From Monilinia fructicola (taxonomy: Eukaryota > Ascomycota > Leotiomycetes > Helotiales > Sclerotiniaceae), in assembly GCA_008692225.1 (NCBI GenBank), contig VICG01000012.1:434001-498000 (forward strand): DNA of 64,000 nt. Reading direction: 5' to 3'. Of this stretch, positions 24,101 through 37,700 are shown piece by piece. A model generated the notes under the pieces. The model saw nothing but the letters and a program-made list of their open reading frames with translations. It made no database searches and was not told where the DNA came from. A program made the translations under genes and the position numbers. Numbering within the stretch: position 1 is the first letter of the stretch; each line of letters starts with the position of its first letter.

Positions 24101-25611
24101 AGCACAGCACAGCACAGCACAGTACAGTGCGTAGATTTACACATCATGATGCCATGAAGAAAGATCGATCTATTCATAGCATCTCCATCGCACCCGGCTC
24201 TTCAGCAGTGATGCTGCACTGTAACTCAGGTCACCTGAGCCGGGTGATCTGTGGGGGAGGTGAAAACAAGAGGTTGGGATGTGCATATCCATTTGCATAG
24301 ACATTTGCATAATCGCTCCTATCTTTGCACAACATGCCGTGTAATATGTTGTACATTTATATGAAACGTCCGTGTATACACAAATGTGAACAAGAAGGTT
24401 TATGTAGATGCAAATAGACCCACCCCACCGCCGCCATATGCACGTATTCTTCCCACTGTTGCAAGGTTTTGCCCGTCACCAACTCACGAAACGTCAATTC
24501 CAAGATTAATATTCATATCAGCCGATCATATTGAACTATCAAATAAGCTACTTAACTACATGAAAGCAAATATGCACAATCCAAGTAAACTCAATATATC
24601 TCAACCCTTCTCATCCCATCCCATCACATACGACTCCAACTAGCTCAATCTTACAAGCCCCCCTATGAAGAGGCACAAGATAAGGTGAAAAGTCAATGAG
24701 CAGCACTTTAAATAACAAACAAACATGAAACAAAATTACCGCCGACCAGGTCATGTCATAATCTCATGACATCATATCAACCTCGAAATGCTTTATAACC
24801 CCTCGTGATTCTGACCAGTATCATTCATACCATCCACTGTATTAATGGGAACACACATACATCTAGACGATCAGATGGAAATTGAAATGAAAAAGAGGAC
24901 GCGATTGAATATAGCATTTGGGTATAGAGGTATCAAAAGTAAAAATCTCATAGCCATAGCCAAGCTTGCCGCCCACCAAGAAATCCCGAGTAGACTACCG
25001 CCTGGCCTGGCCTGGCCTATGCTGATGCTAGAAATAACGACTGAAGACTGCCAAGTTACGCTAATTCAGAAAAATAACCAAAAAGAATTCATGGCATTGA
25101 CCCAGAACAAAGACCAAAAAAGCAGACCTGACAAAAAGAAAATGGTAAATCCCATGGCTCTTCCAACTCGCTCAACTAGAATTGTGATGACGAGGATCCG
25201 AACATGATGAGGATCCAGATGGTTCAGACAGTACGTTTTGCTGGTTGGAGGAAGCGGTCGACCGTGCCATGTGTCACGGCAATAACGTTGGAGATGCAAA
25301 AGTATGGAGGGCGAAGGATGCTATATATGCCACAGGATGTCATAGCAGAGATACACGAATGACCTCTGGAAGACAGATCAAAGACAAAAGGAGATATGAA
25401 TGTAAAGAATCCGAACACCAACGCTACCAAAGCCCAATGTCCCTTTCCCAGAAAAAAGTAGAAAGAAAAGATAATCATGATGATAAAATGTGTCTTGTTT
25501 CATAACTTCGTGACATTCTTGTGATTTGAATGCGAGTCGGGTATCTTTAAAAATGAATTGGGTCGGGGTGTGAGATATACACAGAAGCTATGATGCAAAG
25601 AAACCCCTTCT
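21150..25611. other. Gene-free stretch between the HET gene and the zinc-finger gene
   Basis: I see no gene in this 4.5 kb. 21150-21400 is the likely promoter of the HET gene. Repeated short blocks of GTAC, ACAGT and CCGTACC occur at about 23680-24130, with CAGCA units near 24100-24125. Two exact copies of TACGGAGTA or its complement lie at 23662 and 23994. The frame at 24845-25207 has a plausible composition but no domain and lies where the 3' UTR of the zinc-finger gene would be. Confidence 0.45.
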
Positions 25612-27954
25612 TCAAAAAGTGTTTTGATCGCTTCTGATTGCGACGGTGGCCAAAGTGTCAAGGCCGTTTCTGTAGGCCTGCTCCGATGGCTTCGGAAGTT
25701 GCTGAGACTGGAACATACTTTGAGTTGAAGGTGGTCCATATGTATAGGAAGGTTCACTGGCATTCGATTGAGTATTGTATTGATGGATGATCGGTTGTTG
25801 AGAACGAACGGCTCGAGGAGTTTCCTCAGGATAGCCATTCGATCTTAGAATGGCAGGGTTGTAATCTGCCGTGGTAGCACTCTGTGGGGTTATAGGGGCA
25901 GCACCTTCGGAACTACTCGATCCTTCTGGAGAAGTCCCTTGAACTCTATTCTCATAAGCTTGATGATGCGTAGCTGGTCCATGATACCACCCATCACGCC
26001 TATCTGGCCTGAACACATTGACTGGGGCACTGGCGGTATGTTGGTGGTAAGATGAAGATGGTCTGGATCGAGGACCGTATGTTGATTGATCAAACATCAC
26101 TCGTGGTTGATTGGCTTGCGATTGCTGTGCAGTAGCGTGAACTGCACGAGCTGTATCAGAGGCCCAGGTTGCCGCATCTCCCTGTGGCGGGCTATGAATT
26201 TCCAAATGGTTGAATTGCTGTTCAAGGTGAGAGCTAAGTGGTCGGTCTCTGGCCTGCATGGGTCTTGATTGGCGGTAGGAGTTTGTCTCAACCATGAAAG
26301 GTCTTGGCTGGCGGTGAGAGCCAAATTCGGCCATCGTAGGGCTCGGTTGGTGGTAAGAGTTTGGCCTGTCAATCTTCATTGGACTTGGAGCACGGTGAGG
26401 TGAGGTGGCCGCTTTTATAATGGGATCGAAGCTTGATATTCCAGGGAGTTTGAGAGGTTCCATTGGAGGGGCATTGCTTGGAAGAATGGCAGACGGTTGA
26501 GGAACGGGACCGTTTGCAGTATGGTTAGAGTTCATAACATACTGCATTCTGCTATGGTAGGTCGAAGCGGTATCTGGGTGCCATGTTTTCCTTCTACTGT
26601 CCAGGTCTGAATGATTGATAGGCATCGATTCTCTCCGTCCATGTCCCAAGCCCGCTGATGAGCTCGTAGGACTTGAAGCCATACCGGGAGAATAAGGTAC
26701 AGCCGCAGAGAAAGTTGATGCATTTCCAGAAAATTGATAAGGAAGACCCGGCGAGGTAAATGGGTTGGCAACCGAAGGCACCGATGATCTTCGACTAAGT
26801 GTAAGGTGACCATCGTGGTAGTTCGCTGGTCGTGAATAGGGGCCCACCGTGGGGGATTGGACACCGGATGGGAATCGAGGACTATTCTGACCAGTCGAGA
26901 ATGTAGCAGAGGTAGGTGTGTATTCTCCCGGTGTACTTGGGCGCCATGCTGAAGGACTATTTGCTCCCCAACTAGTCGTCTGCAGAGGAGGTGGGCGTCC
27001 TCTGAAGTTGTTAGTTTGACTATAGGTGGATGTGAAGGAGGCGATGCTGGAAGTAGATTGGGAGTTTCGTTGATGACCACGATGTATAGGCGCCTGGCTG
27101 CTAGCTGTAGCTGCCCTCGGTCTGGTTTGAGAAGGCCTAACTCTATCACTGCGAGGTTGTCTGGGATACCTTGTGCCACTTGCTGCCAAAGAGTCCGGTG
27201 GGATTGTCTCATTAACATGCACTGTCTGGGCATGTTGGCGTAGGTTATCCATTCGAGAAAATTTGCGATTGCAATGGCATGTGAAAGGACGTTCTCCGGT
27301 ATGTTTTCTAGATGAGATCAAAAGTTAGCCATTGTAATGTTGTTGTCGAGTACCTCTAAATAAAGTGAATTACCTTATGTGTCGTGCCAAATGCTCACTC
27401 CTCGTGAACTCAAGCTTACATGGCAGATAATCAACACACTTGAATATTCGAGTTTTCTTCTTCTTTTTAGGCCTTGAACCGTCGCCATTGTCACTATCAT
27501 CTTCGGACTCATCCATATCAACATCTTCGGTAGCACCAGAATTGTTTGACCTTGTCGAATTGCCTCTGTCAAGGGTCGACGTTAATCCTTCCACAGTTTC
27601 AGGAACGGATGCAGCGGCATTGAAAGGGAGTGGAAGAGGTCTTTGATTCGCGAGTGCGCTTGATGCCGCTCCAAACTTCGCTGCCATCGAAGTTGTTGTA
27701 TCTTCACTTCCATGCATCGGCTGAGGTTGAATGTTCGGTGCCGTATTGGGTCGAGGTGTCGTAGGTGTTGTCTCTTGGAGATTGTGGCGACTTAATTCTC
27801 CCTCGACTTCGGAACCATTGGGATGATTCATGGAGTTAGGGTTTATGGGAGGGAATGAGAAGCCATTCCCTGGACCAAATCCCGGCGCCAGAGCTTGTGA
27901 AGAATCGGTAGACATTCTGATGAATGATAGTGATATGAACTGCGGGCTCGACAA
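25612..27954 (-). CDS. C2H2 zinc-finger transcription factor
   Basis: A nuclear DNA-binding regulator; targets unknown. Exon 1 (27954-27374) has a Ser/Pro-rich N-terminus, an acidic stretch ([14 protein letters not shown]) and a basic PKKKKKTR block that may be a nuclear localisation signal, followed by finger 1 ([26 protein letters not shown]). A 66-base intron (27373-27308, GTAATT...TCTAG) splits finger 1 from the linker HTGERPF at AG/A. Finger 2 follows ([23 protein letters not shown]). Finger spacing C-x5-C and C-x-C is unusual but fits a known fungal pair. About 470 residues downstream are Ser/Pro/Gln-rich and look disordered. A second in-frame ATG at 27915 is also a fair start. The fungal family with this [19 protein letters not shown] signature is widespread, but I do not assign a gene name. 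No frame break is seen. Confidence 0.93.
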
Positions 27955-28571
27955 GAGAGGGTGATCGCGGTAGAAGATCGTGAAAGGGGTGAGAAGGATG
28001 AGGTGATAGAGATCGTATCGCCGTCACCGCATCAAGACAGACAAGACTGTGTTATGGAATTCGTAAGCAGGGTGTGAGGTACCCAGGTAAAGGCTTGGTG
28101 TCAAAATGGATCCAGCTCCGGTGATTCTTTCAACCTGGAAATGAAAAAAAAAGAGACGCGGCCTGACCTGCGGCAGAGTCGAAAGGGATATTGCGAAGAT
28201 GGATCAAAGATATGAAGACTTCTATTTCTATCAAGATCCTCACTCCTTATGTGTAGGTTATCCGAGTGACGGCGATAATTATGTTGTCGATAAGAGGATG
28301 GCGGGGGGGGACAAGGAAAAGGTGGTTACGATATGCGACCGGGAGAATGTTAACAGCCTTTGCCTTGTTGCTTCCGCGAAATGAAATGATTGCGAAAGAT
28401 CTGCAAGGGTTATTCTAAGCTTTAGACGAGTTTTGAGATCTGCGATGTGATCTTTGACGTCTTAAGACTAAGGTCATTCGATTGATCGGATAGATGATGG
28501 CAAGAATTAGAGGAGAGGTAGCGAGTAGAATATCAATTCTATTACTGCTCGTAGATTTGCAGAGGGCGAGA

Positions 28572-28581
28572 GTGAGGGTGA

Positions 28582-28616
<35 letters not shown>

Positions 28617-28626
28617 AGGATGAGGG
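28572..28626 (+). repeat. 6-base tandem repeat TGAGGG
   Basis: About seven copies with a few TGAGAG variants. The unit differs by one base from the usual fungal telomere unit TTAGGG and can form G-quadruplexes. Confidence 0.85.
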
Positions 28627-29223
28627 TTGGGATTAATTTCTGTGCTTTTGTTGGTGCGTTTGCGGTGCCGAAAGCAAGATGAAGGGGTAAAGAGGAATAA
28701 TGATTTGAGAGCGACTTCAAATTCTGTTTTCTGTTCTGTTCTGTTCTGCGAGGAAGGAAGGATTCGGGACAGGACAGAACACCTGAAACAGAACAACCTT
28801 GAAAGTTAATGCGTCAGAGACGGACTAGGTAGGAGGTAGATAAAGTAATAAATTGACAAGTTCAAGGATTTTTTAGTTTGAGAGTGGAGGGCATGGGAGT
28901 GGGAGTGGGAGTGGGAGTGCGAGTGGGAATACTTTAATACTAGCACCCGGACTTTTTTTAGATGATGATTAGATGGATGGATGGATGATCATGAAATGAT
29001 AGTGGCAGATATTATGGAGTCTCCAGCAAGTAGGTAGACACAAGTTCATCCTCTGTGCTTTCAGAGGAGAGGGTTAATTCAATTGAAAAGCTCTTAGATT
29101 TGAGGATTAGTTATTTTAATATGGTGTCTAATTATACTTGAGGACTAAATTCGTTTGATCTTATGAGGAGTGTAACAATAAGCGAAAGGGAAAAAAGACC
29201 TCCAGCTACAATACCTTGCGAGA

Positions 29224-29320
29224 AAGTTACCGAAAGGTATGGATGGATGGATGGATGGATAGGCGGATGGATGGATGGATGAATGGATAGATGGATGGAT
29301 GGATGGATGATGAATGGATG
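29224..29320 (+). repeat. GGAT tetranucleotide microsatellite
   Basis: About 20 units of GGAT with a few GAAT, AGGC and AGAT interruptions; a shorter similar block occurs at 28973-28988. Confidence 0.9.
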
Positions 29321-30224
29321 GCATGGAAGCTATCGAATAGCAACAACGTGAATAAAGAAAGTTGGTGTAAGAGTTGGTGGAGGTCTATTTCTAATACAAA
29401 GATTGATTGACCAGGATATTTCCGGTTATAGGCATATCGTACCTTTCCAAATCCAAATCCCTTCGGCCCTCCTCTTGACGTAGGCAGAAGAAATCAATAA
29501 ATGTCCTCGTTCCGGTCATTTTTCATTTTTAAATGCTCAGTCATACAACACAACACGTACGTATGTGTCTAGAGTCATCATACTTAGTCTACCAAGTATC
29601 AGAAGCTGAACGAGAAGTGCTTGAGTCGTGAAGACACTTTCATGGCTTAGATGCCTCAAAGCAGTTAAATGAATAATATATCTGACCCTTTGCCATCGCT
29701 AACACGATTGATGACAGCGGGTAATCCAAGGTTTCCAGGAACAGGATGCTTCTCTTACCCTACTTACTGTACAGCCTATCTTGAAACTTTGACTCGAGCC
29801 ACTAACGAGGATGCTGAAGTTTTTGTTCCTGTCCCTTACCTGAACTGCTCCGGCTTGCAGCATATGCATTTGACGCAATCTAGTAGTATCCTATTACCTT
29901 TCAGCGAAGAATGCATGTCATCGTCTTATATTCCAGAAAGTGGATCACTGCTATTCAACAAGAATCTCTTGCCCCTCATAGGAGAGACAAGGAAGAATTC
30001 GATTTGTTTGCAGTGAGTGAGTGGAGCAGCGTCTTCTTGTTGCATCTGCAACATTACAGTCCGGGTATTCGTGATGATGTGGTGCTGCAAACGCATTGAG
30101 ACTCGAGAGCCTCCTCGTAAGGAAGTACGGAGTAGTGAACATGATGTCTACAGAGTATTACTCGTCGGTATCGTATCGGATCTTATTTCTTGCCTTCTAT
30201 GCGGTGGAAGATCCTTCCTCGTTC

Positions 30225-30260
30225 ATTTGTCCGTTCATTTGTCCGTTCATTTGTCCCTTC
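30225..30260 (+). repeat. 12-base tandem repeat TTCATTTGTCCG
   Basis: Three copies, the third ending CCC instead of CCG. Confidence 0.85.
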
Positions 30261-33200
30261 GTTCTCACATGGCTGATCTGATACGCCTTGTGCGCTTTTA
30301 CCATTCGAACTAATGTGCCGCCGCTATGCTGCGATAAGCAATCGAGGGGCGGGGCAGAGGCACTACTGTAATACTTTTATCCTCTCCTCACCGCAAAAGT
30401 CTTCAAAAAACAAACACAAACAAACAGACAGACAAACCAAAACCCCAGAAAACCACAAGGTTGGCCTCCCCTTCTCCTTCATCGACTAGGAAGCGAGATC
30501 TACTGATATCGACACAAAGATGGAACCACGATTGATCAATTAGTTGATTTGGAGTTTGTCTGGCATGTATTTCGTAAAAGGCGCGGCCTGGATCTTGATT
30601 GACTTTTAGCCAAGACACCTGGGAAACCATGAGGAAGAGAGTTGTGATAGAGAAGAGTAAGCTTACTAGGTTAGATAGTCCTTCGCACTTCACTTACTCA
30701 ACCACTGCGGATGACCAACCACAAATGATCATATCCGTATCCTCCGTACTCATGTTCGTCTAGCCTTACCCACGCAGACGGCCATCAGCAAGGCAAATGC
30801 ATTCTGAGGGTTATCTTGACCATGACTTGGTGAATGCAGGTCCTTGGCAGATCTGGTTGTTCAGCCGGAGCACAACCCAAAGGATGCGATCCAGGTTTAA
30901 ATCGGTCTGTCCAGTGTCCATCAACTAGGAACCACAAAAGGATACTTTCGCATCTGCAAAATGCAAGGCACGAAAAATAAGTCACAGAACAATTCAATAG
31001 TAAGTGGCAGAACTTTAATGGCGTGGTTTTCATATGCATGATGAAGGACAAGTATAAGTGGATATATGGTTTTTCTTTTGATAGAGCCCGTCAAGTGACC
31101 CAAATCCCAAAGCCTTGGGTCACACAACATCCGCCACCTGTAGTCCGTCGGTGCTGTTTTTGGAAATGTTCATACCGAGGTAGGTTTTGCTCTCTTTGTT
31201 CCTGGTACCTGGAAAGTATCTCTGTGATTTCACACATATATTCTCCACGGTTCTCCTGTACCCTTCCTTTGACCTCGACAATTCATACGTTACATCGAGA
31301 TGCCCTCAATGCACCAGCAGAACAAGCTTCCGATGGTTTTACGTCACGGGACTGGCTTGACCAATGAAATGCTAGGAACAAGGTTTAGACTCAGGTACTA
31401 GCTGTGGTGCGTTGGCAGAGTAAGAGCTCCAGGTTCCATACATATATATGGGCAGCTTGAGGACCTTTGTGATAACCGTTATATACGGAGTACAAACCAA
31501 TTTTAATTATGGTTTAGTTTTCCTGCGGCCTTGTTAGCACAAACTATGACGAGTCAGTGGTCAGCTGCAACAAATGGAAAATATCACATGGGTTGTCGCA
31601 AGGTGTATGACACTGTATGTATAAGAAACTCTTCATTTGTCGACACTGGCGACCGGGAAAGGTTTGGCATCAGCCTCGTTACTGTCTGTACAGAGGACGC
31701 TCGAGAAGATACTGTTCTGAAGTGAAGGCCACCACAACCACAAACTTTGCATTACGGATATGGCCTGTTAGCTAACTGGTAGTGCCAGACCATAACTACC
31801 TGCGGGTTCTCCCTTACGAACTTTACTGATCAGATGACCACGATTTGCTTCCAGCCAAGCTACCGCGATCGTTTTTGGCTGTTAGTTGCTGTCTGCTAAG
31901 ACTATCATGATCTTGTCTAAAGTCTAGACTTTTCTCATTCACCAGCTGAATTCCAATTGTCCACGATGGAAAAATTCCATAATATCCAGCGTGAGGCTAG
32001 GATTTCAGTAATGCTCCAAAGAAATGAGATGTGGCGTTGTGGATTATTTGGTAGCAGTGCTATATGTACACTCTAGAAAATGATTCTTTGTATCATCATT
32101 TTCTAGCAGATCAAATTCAGGTCGAGCAGTTGATAGTGCAAACTAAACTACAATACTTTTACTACAACCCTCTATTGTGCCTTGCTGTGTTGAGAAATCC
32201 TGTGTCTTTCGTATCACTCTGGTGGGAGCTTTGATCAACTTCCAAGGACTTATCCGATGGATAAAGTAGAGCATACCCTGATTTAACAGTCCCCTCGAAG
32301 GAATCTACCTCCCACCCCTTCCCCTCTGCCTCAAAATAATCCAAAACAACAAGAGCTAGGTATGACAGAACCAATACGTATGTGCTTCCATATCAATTCA
32401 TTCACCAATTGAATCTCAACGATTCAAGAACTAGCAGTTCTATCATCTTTTATAAGCGTGACACTACAAGAGGTAAGCCCAGAAATAGATTTCACTTTGA
32501 ATGATGCCGATTTTTCAATCGGGAAAATAGTTGACAGGTCCATTGTCTAAAGTATCTGTGGCTGCTGAAATATAACAACCTTCTTTCATTGGACCACTCA
32601 CGCCCAAGCATTGTTTTCTCAATCAGTCAAATATAGGGGTACTAGCTAGAAAGTGGAGGTCAATACATAAACTAGGATGTGGTCTTCGACAGCTACAATT
32701 TTGTAAGTTTTACTAATCAAACGATTGAGTATGAGGTTTCGATCGATGTGGCATGGAGATTTGCTGATGGAAGTATGTATAAGCTTAATGCACTTCAAGA
32801 TTTTGGAGACTGTGCCTATGCCGATCTTGGTCGTCGGTATTCAGCACCTAGGTACTGTTAGGTACTTTCTCTCGATTGATTTACCCTCCCGAAGTGAGCC
32901 GCGTTCCCAATAATCTAGACTTTAGCCAAATAATTAGACGTTCTTGTTGGTACTTCTTATGGAAACCCCTTGATATCATCCATTGCATTTGAAGCGTCGA
33001 CTCTAGAAGAATGATGAAAGATAAAATTTACTTGGCATGTCAAATTTGTATGGATCAATCATCCAGATAACTCGAGGACATGTTGAAAGACTCAAGAAGT
33101 CTCGCCTGCACATACTAAGTGGGCTCGGATAAATCGACTTGCACTTTGGATACTCTGGATGGACGAATGGTGTTATGGTCGTTTTGCCTTGGTCTTGTAT

Positions 33201-34743
33201 ACGCTTTGGATTTGGAGGATACATTGTATTTGAAGAAAGTGTAACGTCGATGAGTATAACCTGGAAACAGAGAGAACGACGGAAGGTATCGCTTTAATTT
33301 GGCTTGTTTGACGAGGTTAGATGGGGTCTGAGAGTGTGTTGTGAGTGATACCACAACATTTATGCAACCGCTGCGAGTGTATGAGTTGGAATTTGCAGGG
33401 GCATCGCGTGGAAACTGGAACTCCAATGCTATCGATCTAGGAAACCAGAGACATCTAGCAAACCATGACTCGTTTCGAATCAGGAAATCCATACTAGCGA
33501 TCAATTGAAAGGCCTAAATAAGCAATTATGAAATCCACCGCCCCATCCCATATTCCTCAAGTTTAGGGAAAATAGAGTGGAGTCTAGTTTCCACTCATGT
33601 TAGCCCGTTCGGGCTAGGCTCAGATGATCCTATGGCTTCGATTGATAGGAAAGAGGCTGTTGAATTTATTTGCTTCTGATATGAAAAATGTACGGAGTAT
33701 ATGGATTGAGTGGCTAATCAGTTCGATCTATTCAGTCAAATTATCAAGCTAAGCCCTGCGATTTCGAGTTAGACTTTCCGTCTGGAACCATAATTATTTA
33801 TAAACCTGAAATAGACGCTGTACTGAATGCTCTTTGAAGAAGTAGCAAATTCATATACTCCCTAATTACGCCTAATTTGTAGATTCCTAAAACGAAAAGG
33901 AAGATCTGCTCGATGCACCCATTTACTGTCGAATGGATAAGCGTGAATGATACTCCGTAGATAGGTTAGCATTATCAATGTATATATATATATATATACA
34001 TCACTATGGTCTTGACATGAATACTTTGGTGCGGTGTACGTGAATAACTTGAAGGCTAATCGATGTAAGAATACAACTAACTGAGGTAGGGATGCATCCA
34101 TAGAATTTCAGACCATGTCGACGCCTCAAACGACGCCCCAGAAGTGCATCGGTATCCATGGATCATATGGAACACCTCGGTCAGCTCTGCGGAGTACATA
34201 TATCTACTACTTTACATACAGCATCGACTACATAAGCTAGATCGTTTACGAAACGAGTAGACTTCCGATCGCATGTACCCCACTTCTAGCCCCTTCATTG
34301 CCTCCAACCACTGCTGAAGATTTCTTATAACAACCTTGAATGCCTCGAACGCTTGTGCCCAAAATGTGGAAATTTTAACGCTACGATATCAAATGCGTCG
34401 GGTTTACGATTCACCATGCGACTATCAATAAAGTATACATGATATTATTTTTTCTACTAATCGTGCCAATCAACCCAATCAACCCACTGCATCTTCTAGC
34501 TTCCCGACGCCATGTAGCATTTTTTACCAAAAAGATGTTTGGGCCCCTTGACAATAAACACCTGCTGTTGTCGTGATTGTTTGCAATTGTAGCATTTTAC
34601 CCATCTCAATCAATGACACCTTCGTTCCAGCACAAGTTATTCCCGTACATAAGCACAAGTATCTTAACCTCTTGAAGGACTTGGATCTTGCATTCTTAGC
34701 ATGGCGATTGTGCAAATACCACGTTGATCTGCCATCTACCGCG

Positions 34744-37700
34744 ATGTCTACAAAGCCCGGTCTGGAGTCGCCCATCAGGGTATCTGAAGTACAAAGGGTA
34801 CGGGAAGTCTACAGGTTAGTCAAATTGATCGTGTTTAATGTTTCTTATCATTCCATTGTTGATGCTATAGCATCTAGATATCTTCCGCCCTTCGCGGCGC
34901 CTCTCATTCTCAAGAATAATGGCGAACATTCGGGAACCCCAAAGCTCTCGCCGAAAGCATTCTCTTCGTCGGATAGGGCACTAAATGCGTTCGCACAATT
35001 GGGTGCTCTGCGGTTGGGAGCGAGACGGGTCATGATCTCATTTGTTGACCGCACGCATGAATACATTCTGGCAGAGTCGACAAGAACATTGTCTTCCCAG
35101 GATGATGATGTGCATGATGTCGGGGATTCCTTATGGCTGGGTGTACGAACCATACCTCGCGAAGAATCGTTGTGTGCCACCATTATGCATCCACCGCGAT
35201 CAAAAGGCAGGCGCAGTAATACTGAGTTCAGACCCAAGGTAATACCGAAAGTTATAAATGATTTGGCTGACGACGAGACGTTGAAGTATGACCCAAACAT
35301 AATCGGAGGTCCAAAAATTCGCTTTGTTGCCAGCGTACCCATCAGATCTCGTCGAGGATTCGACATAGGCGCATATAGTGTATTTGATGATGTACCACGC
35401 AGTGGCTTAAGCCCAGAAGAACTGGAGTTTCTAACAGATATTTCCGATACTGTGATGGAACATCTTGAGAATATTGTTGTGAAAAGAGACCATCAGAGAG
35501 GGGAGAAAATGGTTAAAGGTTTAGGGTTGTTTGTGGAAGGCCACTCTAGCATCAAATCTTGGTGGCTGCGCACTCGATATGATCGCCAGACATCCGTTCG
35601 AGAGAGCCGCTCACATGCCACAAGAAGTGTTGAAAATGAAATAGAACCTCTGGATGCTGGCGACATGGGCTCTGATGACGACAGTACTGAGGCGAATTTA
35701 TCATCTCTTGAAGAACAGGGAGAGCTGGACGTACCGAAAAATCCACTTCCCATATCGCATCTGGAGGTTCTCAATGATATATCAATGAGAAACAAAGGTA
35801 GAAATGATCAACCGACTCACCATACTTCTACTCATGTGAACGACAACTTGCACCATTCCAAGGGAAAACCTGATCAACCGAATCCTCTTAGTCCAATTGA
35901 TAATTCTCATATATCTAGTGACTCGACACAAAGTGAGCTTTTGAAGTCGGCGCCATTGATGCTACCCAATGAATCGCACGCCAGGAACGTCTCGACCAAC
36001 GAACCGATGACTCGAAGTGTCTCGGATGATGCGGAATTCATAAGAAAAATGCTTTCTCGAGCTAGCAATTTGATACGGGAATCAACAGATGTGGAAGGCG
36101 TAATATTTTTCGATGCCAAGAAAAGCGATTTTGGGTCTCAAGGCCACCAACCCCCTTGTGTCAAACCCAAGAGATCTACCCGCTTAGATGACGCTGCACA
36201 AGTATCCTCCAGCAGTGACGATGATCAAAAAACTTCTTCACGACACGATACTTCAGATAGCAGTACTGAGAAAGGTTTGGATAAGGGGCCAGACAAAAAT
36301 GTACAGAGTTCACAAACTCGCATGTGTGAGGTACTTGCATATTCTACGGCCTCACAATGTACGTTACATGGAGATTCAAACATGCCCGAGCACTTGACTG
36401 TCACTGAAAATTTTGTTCGCCGCTTGTTCAAGCGCCATCCTCATGGCAAGATCTATGCTTTTGATGGAGAGGGTCATGTGTCATCAAGCGAAGATGAGCT
36501 TCATGAGGCTGCTCCTGATGGAGAAATATCTGTCATCGCTGATGTTTCTCATGACAAATCAACCGGGAAGGTGTCCTCCAGAGTCCTAGAAGGTCAGACT
36601 ATGCTCAAAATATTCCCTGGTGCCAGATATGTGATGATTTTACCATTATGGGATTCTCAACGAGAACGGTGGTTTGCTAGCACCATGCTTTGGACCACAG
36701 ACCCCACTCGAGTGCTCAGTCTGGAGGATGACATGAACTACGTGGCTGCCTTTGGAAACAGTATCATGGCGGAAGTCTCCCGTCTCGATATTGTCGCGTC
36801 TGACCAAACCAAGACTGCTCTGATATCTTCAATAAGTCACGAACTTCGCTCACCCCTGCATGGTATATGTTCGAGCATTGAACTATTACAGGATACTCAA
36901 ATCGACAAATACCAAATGGATGTGGTGAAAACTATTGGTCATTGCTCTACCACATTGCTTGATACATTAAATAACGTTCTAGACTATGCGAAAATCAATA
37001 ATTTCACCACGGCACAGAAGACCGAACAAAAGGCCATACGTAATTCTTCCAGAGCACGAAAGGCTGTCCCTGCAGAAAAGTTTCGAATCTATGGAACTAT
37101 TAGTTTAACCTCGGATCTAGATATTGCCTCTATTACAGAGGATGTCATCAACGGTATATACGCCGGGCATGTTTATGCTCTCCAATCGGGCTCTATTGCA
37201 AGCACCAATATTGATCATCCGACTTCTCCAATCACACCCAACATGCAAGGGGTACAGGAAATCCTGCCGCTGTCTGTTATTCTTGACGTTGATTATAGCT
37301 CAAAATGGACTTTTTCCACTCAGCCTGGAGCGTGGAAGCGGATTCTGATGAATATCTTTGGGAATGCATTAAAGTTTACCACATCAGGATTAGTTAAAGT
37401 GAATCTAAGTTATAAAACCGTCACGTCTTCGAAGTTTAGAGTGAACCACGCTTTTGTCACTTTGACCATTACTGATACAGGGAAGGGAATTGCAGCAGAC
37501 TTTTTGAAACATCAAATATATGCCCCATTCGCCCAGGAGGATAGTTTGACACCCGGTGCCGGGCTGGGTCTTAGTATTGTTAGGCAAATTGTAGGAGCTC
37601 TTGATGGAAAAATTGAAGTTCATAGTGTTCAACGTACTGGCACTGTTGTCAGAGTTGTTCTCAAACTTGAGAGGTCACAACCACAGGTCGGCGAAGCACA

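Larger units (their letters stand above)
27955..34743. other. Long gene-free stretch (6.8 kb)
   Basis: No recognisable gene. 27955-28250 is the zinc-finger promoter. The 70-codon frame at 32374-32162 (minus) has a fair coding composition but no ATG-led context or domain. The frames at 29669-30016 (plus) and 33504-33115 (minus) are similarly orphan. Four exact copies of TACGGAGTA or its complement sit at 30126, 31484, 33691 and 33951. Repeats: GAGGGT (28572-28626), GGGAGT (28898-28922), GGAT (29224-29320), 12-base TTCATTTGTCCG (30225-30260). The end of this region is the promoter of the histidine kinase. Confidence 0.45.

Noticed and set aside
31755..31830. tRNA-like start (GGCCTGTTAGCTAACTGGTA)
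   Set aside because: No T-arm and no pairing acceptor stem could be found downstream.
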